Below, piece by piece: positions 52,131 to 62,399 of a DNA stretch of 64,000 bases. The stretch covers positions 1,426,001 through 1,490,000 of the forward strand of contig WHVY01000005.1 of assembly GCA_022266195.1 (NCBI GenBank), read 5' to 3'. The notes under the pieces were generated by a model. The model saw nothing but the letters and a program-made list of their open reading frames with translations, had not been told where the DNA came from and did not search any database. The first letter of the stretch is position 1. Every line of letters begins with the position of its first letter. A program made the translations under genes and the position numbers. The stretch is from Tetranychus cinnabarinus (lineage: Eukaryota > Arthropoda > Arachnida > Trombidiformes > Tetranychidae).

Positions 52131-52442
52131 GATCTTACCTTACCTTACCTATTCCTTTTGGAACCTTGCCTACATCTTTTTACGCTCTTTGCCTTACCAA
52201 TATCCCAAGACCGCCCCTTACCTACATTTATGTGCCCCTTCTTTCCTTTTCTCTTCAAACGTCACATCGCACTGCTGAGAGAAGAAATGTCGGCCATTTT
52301 CTAAGTTATGAGAGAGAAAATCTTCTCCCTCATAAGACTGCCGACCCAGCAAAATTGTACCAATTCCGGCCTTTTCTACCTACTGGATGTAAAGAAAGGT
52401 ATAACCTGAAAAGCCAGTTTTTTCTTTCACTTGATTTATAAA

Positions 52443-53057
52443 ATGCTGGATAATCTGGACGCAAATCTCAATCTGAAGAAGATTATCTTCAGTGATAAGG
52501 CTCATTTCTGGCTCGATGGTTATGTCAACAGGCAGAATTAGCGAGTCTGGGGTTCGCAAAAGTCTGAACTAGTTGTAACCAAACCTCTTCATTCTCAAAA
52601 ACTGACTGTTTGGTGTGGTTTCAGCGCAAGTGGAATCATTGGTCCGTTTTTCTTCGAAGAAACAGTCAATGCAGAAACCTTTTGGAGGAAAAAGTCATCC
52701 TAGAATTGCAAATTAAAAACCAGATTGATGATTACTGGTTTCAACAGGATGGAGCTCCACTCCATTCAACCAATATGGTTCTTGATTATCTGAGAGATAA
52801 TTTTTATTACCGAGTTTTCTTACTTTTCTGAACGGTTTGGTGATGGATGCGTGGGTAGCTTATAGTCCGGACCTTTCAGTATTAGATTTCTCCCTATGGG
52901 GTTATGTTAAAGATGAAATCTACCAAAACCGTCCAAAAACCATGACTGAGTTGAAAAGTTGACCATTGCAGCCATTGATCCTGCTGTTTTCCCGAGAGTC
53001 AGTGACCAATTCTGTGAACGTATTCGCCATCTCATCGCAGTAGGGCACTCACTCTAA
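52443..53057 (+). pseudogene. second mariner-like transposase remnant (C-terminal two thirds)
   Basis: From MLDNLDANLNLKKIIFSD the sequence carries the mariner DDE core: FSDKAHFWLDGYVNRQN, a TAG, RVWG, and LTVWCGFSASGIIGPFFFE. After a frameshift come WFQQDGAPLHSTN, then YSPDLSVLDFSLWGYVKDE in another frame, and finally ERIRHLIAVGHSL with TAA at 53055. The N-terminal DNA-binding part and clear terminal repeats were not found. It belongs to a different lineage from the element at 47.4 kb. Confidence 0.8.
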
Positions 53058-53636
53058 AAATATTGTCAATTGATTTTGCTTTTTTGTTTTTTGAATAAAT
53101 ACCAAGTTTGATGCATTTCTGAAAACCGGTTCAAAAGTTATTTAGAAAAAAAGGTGTCGAAAGCCTATTGAACACGGTGTATTTTCTTTTCTCTTATCCA
53201 ACAGATGCATTTGAGATACAAAACATGAAATTAAAACGTTAGCAGTAATGCAACAAAATCGCCATTTTCCGTTTTGTAAATTTTCTTCTCTTTTATAAAG
53301 CCGTTGCATTCTGTAGGACTGAGGATGGTAATGTGTGTCAGGGAATCGATGAAGAAAATGTAAAAATCGTGCAAGATAACAATGATAAAACTTTATGTTC
53401 AATTTTCATGACACCCTTGAAGAATGTTTACCGTTATACACTAGTAGTCAGGGTTAAGTTAAGAAAATATGAGATTTTTTTCATAGTCGCCATCTAACAA
53501 GAAATAAAAATACCATTAGAATCGAATTCTTAATTTAAATTTAAATTTCATTGTTTTTTTATTTCTTATGTTAAGTTAAAGTTAAAATTTTGAATAAATT
53601 AAGTTAATTTTTTTTCATTATTGAAAATTTGTTTAA

Positions 53637-54749
53637 ATGTCGAAATTAAAGTTGTCTACGAAATTAAATATAATTCATGAGCTTCAGACTACAAAAGGAA
53701 CTCAATTAGCTTCAAAATATAATGTTTCTGGAGCCGCTATCACTAAGATTAAACAACACAAAAAATTGAAAGATTTGACAACAGACAATATCAGTGATTT
53801 AAATCGTTTCAGATTAAAAAATCATGATTTATATCATGAAATTGACAAAGAAATACTGGAATTTGTTAATAAGTGCAATTTAAAAGGATTTCCTGTCTCA
53901 AGGCGACTGATTCAACAAAAAGCCCGACAATTATCAGTAACTAAAGGGCTAGTTGGATTCAAAGCCAGTGATTCCTGGTTTAAATTAATGAAAAAAAGAT
54001 GTAATTTAAATTATAATAAGGCCAAAGGTGAATCTAAATCAGTTGATATTGAAGCAGTTGCTAGATGGATGAATTCAGAATTACCAGCAATTATTGATGA
54101 ATTTAAAGATTTTGAAATTTGGAATTGCGACGAAACTGGCCTTCAATATAAGGCCATTCGTCAATGGTCTTATTTCGACCAAAACGCTGATAAACATGGA
54201 ATTAAATTAATTAAATCTAGAATTTCAATTTTATTTGCGGTAAGCTCAAATGGAGAGAAAAGAAGACCTCTTATTATTGGACCGAGTGCTCGTTCCCATT
54301 CATTTGGTGAGATTTTACATGATACTGACCAGCTAGGAATTGATTATTATTTCAACAAAAAGAGTTGGATGACCACAAAAATATTTACTGATTGGCTATT
54401 GAAGTGGGATGATGAGCTCAATGGAACTGGAAGAAAAGTTCTGCTTTTTTGTGATAATGTTGGAACTCATAAAGATAATGATTTAAATTTAATTAATATT
54501 AAGATAATTAAGTTACCAAAAAAAACAACTTCAGTTTTACAACCATTAGATGCTGGAATTATCGCTAATTTCAAGCATCATTATTATTGTAATTTAAATG
54601 AATTTTTGATTAATTTATTGAATGTTGATGAAACCATTGAAAATTTACTGAATTCAATCACCTTGCTTCAAGCAACAAAATGGGTTGTTGATGCTTGGAA
54701 TCAAGTAACTCGAGTAACAATCATAAATTGTTTTGCCAAATGCCTCTAG
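53637..54749 (+). CDS. pogo/Tigger-family transposase (CENP-B-like HTH and DDE domains)
   Basis: An uninterrupted 370-codon ORF with ATG start. Residues about 5-50 form a psq/CENP-B N-terminal helix-turn-helix (LSTKLNIIHEL…ASKYNVSGAAITKI). Residues about 70-135 form the second CENP-B-type HTH (SRRLIQQKARQL, ASDSWFKLMKKR). The catalytic triad is visible: D165 in WNCDETGLQ, D273 in LLFCDNVGTHK and D305 in VLQPLDAGIIANFK. The spacing between the last two is 31, close to pogo/Tigger. It ends at the conserved W-x-x-V…TI-x-NCFxK block, without the longer tail of many Tigger proteins. It would bind the terminal repeats and move the element by cut and paste. No lesion is seen, so it is potentially active or recently so. 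Confidence 0.93.
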   Translation: MSKLKLSTKLNIIHELQTTKGTQLASKYNVSGAAITKIKQHKKLKDLTTDNISDLNRFRLKNHDLYHEIDKEILEFVNKCNLKGFPVSRRLIQQKARQLSVTKGLVGFKASDSWFKLMKKRCNLNYNKAKGESKSVDIEAVARWMNSELPAIIDEFKDFEIWNCDETGLQYKAIRQWSYFDQNADKHGIKLIKSRISILFAVSSNGEKRRPLIIGPSARSHSFGEILHDTDQLGIDYYFNKKSWMTTKIFTDWLLKWDDELNGTGRKVLLFCDNVGTHKDNDLNLINIKIIKLPKKTTSVLQPLDAGIIANFKHHYYCNLNEFLINLLNVDETIENLLNSITLLQATKWVVDAWNQVTRVTIINCFAKCL

Positions 54750-54786
54750 TTCAATATGAATCCTATGAAAATAAATGAATTGTATT

Positions 54787-54917
54787 TTTTCAGATTTATT
54801 TTCAGATTTTCTGAATTTAATTCTGATTATTTTCTGATTTTTTTTTCTGGTTTTTCTGGTATTTTTCTGTTTTTTTGGTTTTTTCTGATTTTTTTCTGAT
54901 TTTTTTCTGATTTTTTC
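54787..54917 (+). repeat. T-rich degenerate tandem repeat (TTTTTTCTGA-like units) in the Tigger 3' region
   Basis: Repeated TTTTCTGATT/TTTTTCTGG words directly after the transposase stop. They create Lys-rich shadow frames on the other strand. Confidence 0.75.
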
Positions 54918-55000
54918 GCTAATTTTCAATGAATTTATTTATAATTGTGTCATTTTACTGTTAATTAAACCTAATTTAATTTAAATTTAATTTCAAATTC

Positions 55001-55065
55001 TATCGGGTTCGAACCTGAGATGTCCTGGTTGAAGCCGGACATTATATCTTTGGACTAATTAGTTA
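55001..55065 (-). other. tRNA-like remnant inside the Tigger element
   Basis: On the minus strand, TCCAAAGATATAATG (D-arm-like) is followed by TCCGG-CTTCAAC-CAGGA (anticodon-arm-like, one mismatch in the stem). CTCAGGTTCGAACCCG (T-arm-like with the GGTTCGAACC box B consensus) comes next. The series resembles tRNA-Glu in order and spacing. The loop triplet would be TCA. T-stem and acceptor pairing are poor, so this is a tRNA-derived fragment and not a functional tRNA. Confidence 0.4.
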
Positions 55066-55199
55066 ATTAAAAACATAATTTTTAATTTTTAATTTAACAT
55101 TAAAAATTTTGTTTTTATTAAATTACTTTAGAGGGCGACACCTGAAAATTAACTTAACCCTGACCCTTTTTTATTAACTTAAGCCTGACTACTAGTGTA

Positions 55200-55445
55200 A
55201 CCGAGAATCACCTTTGGAAAATATTCACGAGAGACTCGCTCACATAAAAATCTCTTTGTTTTCGCTCGATAAAAGTATCGATCGACTGTAGTCTCGATAA
55301 ATTCAGTTTTAATTATATTATTAAGAATCGAAAAAGTTCCATGTGCAGTTCGATCCGAAAATTCGATCTCAGTCTCATTTAGCCAACGCTCAAACTGAGC
55401 GCAAAAATTTTTTTCGGTTATTGCTTTCACCATTGGATTAGCCAT
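55200..55445 (-). pseudogene. unrecognised ORF cut by the Tigger insertion
   Basis: ATG at 55445 (MANPMVKAITEKNFC…) opens about 82 codons of balanced composition (ERWLNETEIEFSDRTAH, TTVDRYFYRAKTKRFLCE). They run to the Tigger border at VILGY. Excising the element at its TA duplication would keep the frame open for only about nine more codons before a TGA. The original gene was therefore either ending there, spliced, or already decaying. Family not recognised. It lies head-to-head with the candidate exon at 55683. Confidence 0.4.
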
Positions 55446-55682
55446 GTATGTAGAAGGTGAGAGAAAATGGCACTAACTTTAAATCCTTGTAATTAACGAA
55501 CAGATTTGGATTGAGTATTGTTACTGGGAACGAATAAAAAGAATAGAGTTTGAATTTTGTCTAATTTTTTAGTTATCACCCCTTACTTGTCAAAACTACG
55601 AAAGGACTAAACAGAGTGTGAATAAGCAACGGAACACTGAGACATCACTAAAGGCACCCATTCTGAAACGATTTTTAGAATC

Positions 55683-55880
55683 ATGATACTATTTTTTGCA
55701 ACTGGACTGACTTCTGGAGTTGTTGTTGCACTTGCATATTCCAAATTATTTTCTGTTAACGATGCATCTCAGCTCTACAATCGCAACACATTCAGTTGAA
55801 CTAAGCAGCTAAACGACGAAAGACAATCTGTCAATGCTGACGAAGGTTCATTGCAAATTTCATCTGATTATGCTGTTCCT
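55683..55880 (+). pseudogene. candidate exon with hydrophobic N-terminus and in-frame TGA (unrecognised)
   Basis: From ATG 55683 the frame reads MILFFATGLTSGVVVALAYS, a signal-peptide or membrane anchor. It continues KLFSVNDASQLYNRNTFS to TGA (55797-55799), and the same frame stays open with TKQLNDERQSVNADEG and SDYAVP to a strong donor CCT|GTAAGT at 55881. One point change from an intact exon suggests a young pseudogene or a sequence error. The family is not recognised. Confidence 0.4.
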
Positions 55881-56221
55881 GTAAGTCAATGTCTAAATAA
55901 AATATAGACATAAACATTATAAAAAAATAAATTAACGTTAAATTAAGTTAGCATATAAGTATCGTTCTCATAAATAAAGTGAATGAGTATTGAGCTTGAT
56001 AATTTTTTCGGTGAAATTTCTACCTCTTCGTTGCCTCTTTGTGCAAGGGCATAGTAAATATTATTAATAATAGCTATAATATTAGCTACATCAATATACG
56101 GGGCTATTCAGTTACCCACAAGCATAGTGCCTTTGTTTGTACGATTTTTTCAATTTTGTTGGCTTATACTGTAGAGGGCGAAAAATAATGAGGCACATGA
56201 ATTAATTAATTATCTTTTCAT

Positions 56222-56590
56222 AAGTGCATTTGCTTTTCAAACTAAATAACAGTAAAATTGCGAGCTGAATCAAAATGGTGATAAATGAACTATGATGCAA
56301 ACTCAATGGACTATTTACTGTATCAACATTTTTAACAAAAGGCCAAGTTATACATTATGCATGTATTAAATTGCTTTGTAAAATCATGGTCATTCATTAA
56401 AGGCCAAGTGAAGGATAGCCTAGAGTCTAAGTCATATAATACCATAATAATTGCCAATAATGAAATTAAAATTTGTTAACATTAAACTGTTCATAACACA
56501 ACTTGTCTCTCCATCTGTTGTTGTAGAAATCAACTACTCCATGAAATATTTTTACCATCAACAGATATCTTTGATTTACTGTAATGTCTT
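56222..56590 (+). repeat. dispersed repeat, copy 2 (right edge of the transposon nest)
   Basis: A direct-orientation partner of 43131-43515. Matching anchors are AACAGTAAAATTGCG, ATGATGCAAACTCAA, AAAAGGCCAAGTTAT, AACTTGTCTCTCCATCT and CAACTACTCCATGAAATAT, with many substitutions and small indels between. Confidence 0.75.
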
Positions 56591-57731
56591 TGTCTAGCAT
56601 ATACATGATTAGTATCAATTTCATCCAAATTTCATCTTTTTCATTTTTCTTCCTTTTATTTTCTGTCAGCAACTAACTTTTATCAGTCATTTTAGTTCTC
56701 TGAATCTTGTTGCTCCTTTTTCACTCTTTGCCTTTTCTTCCTTCAAATATTAATTTGGCAACTGGTAGCGTCTAACCCATGCCAACATGTAATTTTAGCA
56801 ACTCAAGTTTACCGACTCAGTGAAAATGAACGAAGGTATCCTTTCAAACCTTCTGGAATCACACTTAAAAAGATTCATTTTCGTTCCCCTTCTCTCTGTT
56901 TCTCTTTGATCTCATCACAATCATGCTTCACCCAAAGCACCAAGGCTACTTTCATTTATATCTTGTGCTCCTAAAGGCACACCATCATTATCATCTTCAT
57001 TCTTCGCTTTCTCTATCTTCCAACTCCCAACTTTAACTTGTCTGGATCCAATTTTTGCTTCATTTTTCCCTTCAAAATTTTCTGCATCTTTCGCTTTTCC
57101 ACTCTCACTCTTCTTCATTTTACCTTGTTACTCTTTCTTTTACTTACAGCATCCTTATCTCCATCCTCATCCTCATCCATATCTGCGCGGTCTTTTCTCC
57201 CATTTTTGCGTTCTATTCTCACTCTTTTTTTCGTTCTCCCAAGTTTCTCTTTTCCATCATGAAACTTGTCAGAAGAACAAGAAGAAGATGAAAGAAGGAA
57301 AGAAAGAAAGCAAAAGAAACTCATTGGAATAAATTTCATTGTAAGCATCTCTATTTTCATATCATGTGTGCTTCCATATCATCTATTCAAATAGGATTTA
57401 AATGATTTAACTTGTATAATCATCACCATCATCATCATAATCATAATCATCTTCACCTTCATCACCAACATAACCATTATCATCGACCTCATCTTCACTT
57501 TCCAGTGCACGAGAAAATAAACAAAAGAAACAAAATCAACGAGGTAAACATAGAAAAATAGTTTTTTTCGTTATTCAATTGTTAAAGTCACCTTGCAATC
57601 AACATCATACAGTTTCATGATTTATGTGGCCAATACTTCATCATTGGTGAAACAAAAGGTTCATTATACTTTACCATCAACAAACATCTCAGTGATTGTG
57701 GAGTAAAAGTGAAAACAAATTAGTCACAATC
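56591..57731. other. 1.1-kb stretch with no supported gene; likely 5' region of the next gene
   Basis: CT-rich DNA (about 56700-57250) passes into CATCAT/ATCATC repeats (57420-57490), just before the candidate first exon. Overlapping low-complexity frames (S/F/L on one strand, K/E on the other) are chance. Confidence 0.5.
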
Positions 57732-57841
57732 ATGGCAATGATACGAGCAGGAGGTGGAGGTGGACTAAACACTGGACCATGGGCTGAGTTGATGGAGAAA
57801 TTTCGTGAAAAGCAACATGTCCAATCGAAGCGCGATCAACA
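57732..57841 (+). CDS. candidate first coding exon of an unrecognised gene
   Basis: ATG in a good context (CAATCATGG) opens 36 codons: MAMIRAGGGGGLNTGPWAEL, then a charged helix-prone part (MEKFREKQHVQSKRDQ). It ends at a strong donor CA|GTAAGT in phase 2. Reading into the intron gives an immediate stop, as expected of a real donor. Gly-rich then charged composition contrasts with the simple sequence around it. No continuation was recognised to 64 kb, so the rest probably lies beyond the window. Family not recognised. Confidence 0.5.
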
Positions 57842-59285
57842 GTAAGTTCGAGTTCTGTTTAGTAAGTTAGTGAACTGATTTGTAACATGAGACTTGAAAC
57901 ACCAAATGTTGCCCTTCAAAAGTTGAGACTCGGAAAATTTTTTACTCTTCAAAGACATCATGTGCAAAAAAGCACCATTTGTAAATGGTGACAAGAAGAA
58001 AAGAAAGCTTTGACATTTGAACTTTTCGACTTTAAATGGCAAAGTATATTATTGAAAGTTTTTTTACTTTACTTACAATTTTTGTATTCAATTAAGTTTA
58101 ACCTCTTTTTATTCATCTCATCATAGCTTTTGCATGTTGAATAATATTTCTTTTTGCATCCATTTCAAGAAAACTTGGCGTAAAAATGATTTCAAATTAG
58201 TACGATTGACTTGCAATGAAAAACTTGAAATGTTCACTTTTCTGATCATTATCACTCTCTTGCTCATCATGGTTAGGGAAACTTTCAAAACGAGGAAATT
58301 TTTACTCATTTCTTCTTTAATTCAATTTAATCAACCTTTAACAATGTTACATAATAAAAACAGCTTGAACTTTCTGTTGATTGATAAACTAGATTCAGTT
58401 TCTTCATGGTGATGATGATAACTCAAGTAATAACAATACATCACAAAGAAAATGAAAAACAGGAGAAAAAAAACGTTTCTATTTGAACTGCGAAAAAACC
58501 TTTTTGCTTTAGAATAATTGATTGAATGGCGCTCATTAACTTTCAAGATCGTTCAAATTTTAATGATCCGATTGTCCTAAAAGGTCAACTTAATGAAATT
58601 TTCAATCGAATTCTGTTTCGAAAAATTTTGTTTCATATTTCAATTTGATTATCCATTCAGTGTAAAGTTCAATTTTAGCTCTTTTCAAGTCATCTGATGA
58701 TGACAGATTCTTGCATTTGATGGAATGTAAAATGAAGAGAAAAATGTTTGAAAAAATTTACATGGAAATGATGTGAAACATAACATGTTTTATATTAATA
58801 TAAAGATACAGGTTATCGAATATTATTCAGCAAGAAAAATTGAATTGATAGCAGAATTTGGCAGATTGCAATGTTTGATCGCGAGACAAAAAACTGTTGC
58901 TCTGAGATTGGGCTGAGAAAAATAAAAAGTGGAGAAAAAAATTTCGTTCAATTTTCATGAAACTCTTCATTCTAATATATTCTCGTACTTGAGTTTTTTG
59001 CTAACATTTTAAAATGAGATAACAAGAAGGTAACAAAAAAACTTTTCCAAATATAATGATAATAGCCAGGTTGGTAAGAGTTTCAAGAAAATGAATTCAG
59101 AGGTAAAAAATAGCGAAATAAAGTCATCATAATCATGATAATGATCATGAATCTCTTGCTGTATAAAAAGTACTTTTCATTTTGTAGGAAGATACAGAAA
59201 TAAGCGAAACAAAAAAAGAAGCAAGTAAAGTTATCATTCTCTTGATGAATAAGCTATTCCGGAACAAAGATGAACATGGTATATA
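57842..59285 (+). other. presumed intron of the gene starting at 57732; no feature seen
   Basis: AT-rich sequence with scattered GAT/ATC runs. No splice-bounded frame with coding character was found. Confidence 0.4.
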
Positions 59286-60257
59286 CTGGGTGTTAAAATG
59301 AAGTATTTCCTCTTTCAGATGATTGGAAATTTTGAAATCGAGAAGCTGCAAATTTTAAACTGACGGCTTTTGATAATAAAAATGTGCAAGTTTTTATTGT
59401 CCAACCTTTGAAAAAAATTGCTAAGATTATTTTTCGAAAAGTCGTCAACTCGAAAAAGGGACACCTTTCGATGCATGCATGTGTCTTGAATTTTAGCTTC
59501 TTCCTAATGATGCTAATTTTATTTCTCTTCGTTAATGCATTCGAAATTCAATATCACTATTCAATGCTGGTGAATTTCTCACTTCTATCAAAGCTAATCA
59601 ATTTTTCAGGCAATAAAATTGTTATTCACTATTTTCTTGACATTTTGATATCATGAGACACTTTAAGCTTTAGTTAAACGCACATTGTCATCTTCATTCA
59701 TTTATCTATCTTAACGTTTCTTCGGCATTTCAACCGTTTTCATCATCATGGATTTTGATGAGCACGAAAAGGCTTTAATTTGTATTGAATAATCAGAAAA
59801 TAATTTTATACAATCTCTTAAGGAATCATCTCAAACTTCTCTGTTATTGTTGTGTTCAATTGAAGAGTTTGAGGTTTGAGATCTCTCGAGGAGACTTTAC
59901 CTAGCAGATCAATCGCTAGACAAAGTCACAGGACATCATATCAGGGGATTGAGGTGCCCACTTAATTGAGCCTTTGAGTCCTATCCAATGCTCAGTTTAC
60001 TGAGCGTTATACCAACGAAGAGAAATCAAAACTACACCGAAAGAAAGAGCGTAAACGCAAATTTAAGACACATGCATGCATCAGAATGTGTCCTTTTTTC
60101 GAGTTTGACTTCTCGAAAAATGATCTTTGAGAAGAAAGTTAATAAGATCAACCAATAAAAAGTTGCAAATTTTATTATCGAATGGCATCAGTTGCAGCTC
60201 AACGGACTCAAATGTTACAAACGTCTGCAGTTGGAAGTACGTCATTTTGACACCCAG
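59286..60257 (-). mobile_element. mariner remnant with long (about 200 bp) terminal inverted repeats
   Basis: The 972-bp element is flanked by TA (59284-59285, 60258-60259). Left CTGGGTGTTAAAATGAAGTA pairs with right TACGTCATTTTGACACCCAG. Inverted homology continues about 200 bp inward through GAGCTGCAA/GAAGCTGCAA, TTTTTCGA(A/G)AAGTC, ACTCGAAAAA and GATGCATGCATGTGTCTT. On the minus strand near 59820-59975 the centre keeps WAPQSPDMMSCDFV, the third-Asp block of a mariner transposase, followed by stops. Most of the transposase is deleted. Confidence 0.8.
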
Positions 60258-60932
60258 TACATCTTGTTTGGTTACAAATATAAAGTCAAATCTTACGGAT
60301 TAGATCTGTCACTGTCAAAACCCTCGAGACTATCCCAACATTTCCGTGTTCATTTTTATCTGAACTTAACTTTTACAGTTTTATTTTCTTTACAACTGAA
60401 AATGTGAAAAATACTAAAGAAATGTACTTCATGTTTGCTGATTGTTGTTTCATTTGAAGAAGCAGTTGATGGTGATGATGATGGTGATGAATATGACACA
60501 GACAAGAGTTACAAAAATGGAAAAAATTTCATTTAATAAAAGTAGAAAAGTAATGTTGCAAAAATAAGAGGATGAAAAGAAAAGGAAAACCTGAGAAAAA
60601 TTTGAGCAAAAAGTTCATTCCTTGCTCAGCTTCAATGAACAGCCTCTACACACCTTGAAAACTTAGATTAATGCAGTGTAAACTTTCACATTTAGAAAAA
60701 AATGAGTTTTCTTTCTTGGAATATAATGAAGTAAACATTCAGTAATTTTCATCTAAATTTTAATTGAAACCAACGAATATTTGAATTATTCAAATTTATA
60801 AAGTTATGATGCAAAGTATTTGATAATCATTGTAATAAAATCTAAGCTGTAAATGTAATTCAAATTGACGAATAAAATTGTGAAATTTTTGTGCGAGAAT
60901 TGAACTATTAATAAAACTGAGAAACTCTTTGC

Positions 60933-62141
60933 TCAGCAATGCAGGAATATCAAACGTAGGAATGAGCAACTGTATCTCAACATCAGAGAAGAGTTACGAA
61001 TAGAGAAAAAATCTTTAGAAAATAATAGATTAAGACTATTATTATAAGGTATAGCAACAAATTGACGAATAAATTGAAATCGAAATTTGAGAACGGCTGG
61101 ACTTAGAAGTCTAAAAAGAAAAGAAGGATAACGGTCTAAGATTCGAAGTTTGAGCAAGATCACCGGTATAGACGATGAAAACTGCTGAAACAGCCAAAAA
61201 CAATGTCTGACTTCTGCACTAATTGCTTTAGGCATGACTAGCTGAAAACATCAATAGATTTGTACCTGTAAATGTAGCCTTTATTTAGTGTCCTTCTTAG
61301 TGCATGTCCATCACATTAACTGTATTGCTGTCTAGACAATAAGATTTTGTTGGTCTACATTATTATGGAAATTAAGAGGAAAAGAAAATTTCTGCTGAAT
61401 TTAGGAAATGTTTTGCAAAATTGGAAGATGCGTCTCATTGTGTACAAACATATATAAATCCGTGTTTTAGTACAAAAGCTTTTCAGAGTCAAGTAAACTT
61501 TTGACAGAACAATGAACTTTACAAAGTGCAGTATGAGCTAGAGTATCAATTTCTCGATCAACTACTTGCAAAGTCAAGTTTGCATAAAAACTTCCTGACG
61601 AAATAATCTGACAATGCATAAAGCAGTGGAGTTTAACGTCTGACTCCAAATTTTTGGTTATTCGAGTGTCCAGCTAAGTTAATCTATTGTTCTTGAAAGA
61701 TAGACCACTCCACTCGGGATTTCAATAAACCTTTACTACAAAATATTAAGAAGATTGAATCTCATAAAGTATATGAAAATAAGATTGGGTTTACCAGTGC
61801 TCCAAGTCAATGGAAAATTCATAAACCGCTTCATGAATAAACTTTGAATATAAAAACTTTGTGTCGTTGAATCCTTTATTAATAAGTTTTCCACGCTCCA
61901 TTATAATTGTATCAATCCAAGAATAAATATAACTCTTATAATATTATGATATGTCAAATTTAGCTAATTCAAATAAATAAGATTGATAATAAGCAAAAAT
62001 ATTGAAATTTTGTCTAATGGTTATTGAATGTTTTCTAGCAGTGAATGCTGAACTAACCCCTTTGTTTAATTTCAACATTAGACATTGAGTTAAACATCGC
62101 TTTCCTTCTTTCATGCAGTATAAATGACGGCCAATTAACAA
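60933..62141 (-). pseudogene. possible decayed minus-strand membrane-protein gene
   Basis: Three successive minus-strand open stretches have balanced codon use with Cys, Trp and charged residues. They are 62141-61944 (MLIGRHLYCMKEGKR…), 61649-61467 (…SGSFYANLTLQVVDREID…) and 61235-60933 (MPKAISAEVRHCFWLFQQF…). All are interrupted by stops and frame changes. The alternation of hydrophobic and short charged parts recalls arthropod chemosensory receptors, but I see no diagnostic motif. Confidence 0.2.
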
Positions 62142-62399
62142 TGCAATATTACAATTCTATTAGATTGTATGCGATAAAACTGGACATTCAAATGCATGAG
62201 CTTAGAAAACAAATGCATGAATTGAAGTCGAATATTAGTTGCTTTTCTTTCCTATTTCGATTTCATCTTCACAATGTTTTATTATATCTTGACAGCTTCA
62301 CTACCTTTCCAACGATCAGAAAGCATATAATAAGAATAGTTTGTGTGCCAAAGTTTGTCAGAGTAGAACCGTTTGAGTGAAGAACTATTACATTAATAA

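Larger units (their letters stand above)
53439..55197 (+). mobile_element. pogo/Tigger-type DNA transposon, nearly intact
   Basis: A 1759-bp element flanked by TA on both sides (53437-53438, 55198-55199). Terminal inverted repeats are 24 bp with one mismatch (outer end CACTAGTAGTCAGG). The right end carries a second, internal copy of the TTAACTTAACCCTGA part near 55150-55163. It encloses one open transposase gene. The insertion interrupts a minus-strand ORF described separately. Confidence 0.93.

Noticed and set aside
52011..52441. Two overlapping plus-strand frames of about 90 codons
   Set aside because: They read through the right arm of the fold-back element and its CCTTAC-rich flank; not independent genes.
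53142..53402. 86-codon minus-strand frame left of the Tigger element, possibly the rest of the interrupted ORF
   Set aside because: It is not in frame with the ORF on the other side once the TA site is rejoined, because a stop intervenes; kept only as a weak possibility.
54654..54929. Lys-rich minus-strand frame
   Set aside because: Shadow of the TTTTTTCTGA repeat and the end of the Tigger transposase.
55797..55799. Selenocysteine reading of the in-frame TGA
   Set aside because: No SECIS element was recognised and no selenoprotein family matches; a simple lesion is more likely.
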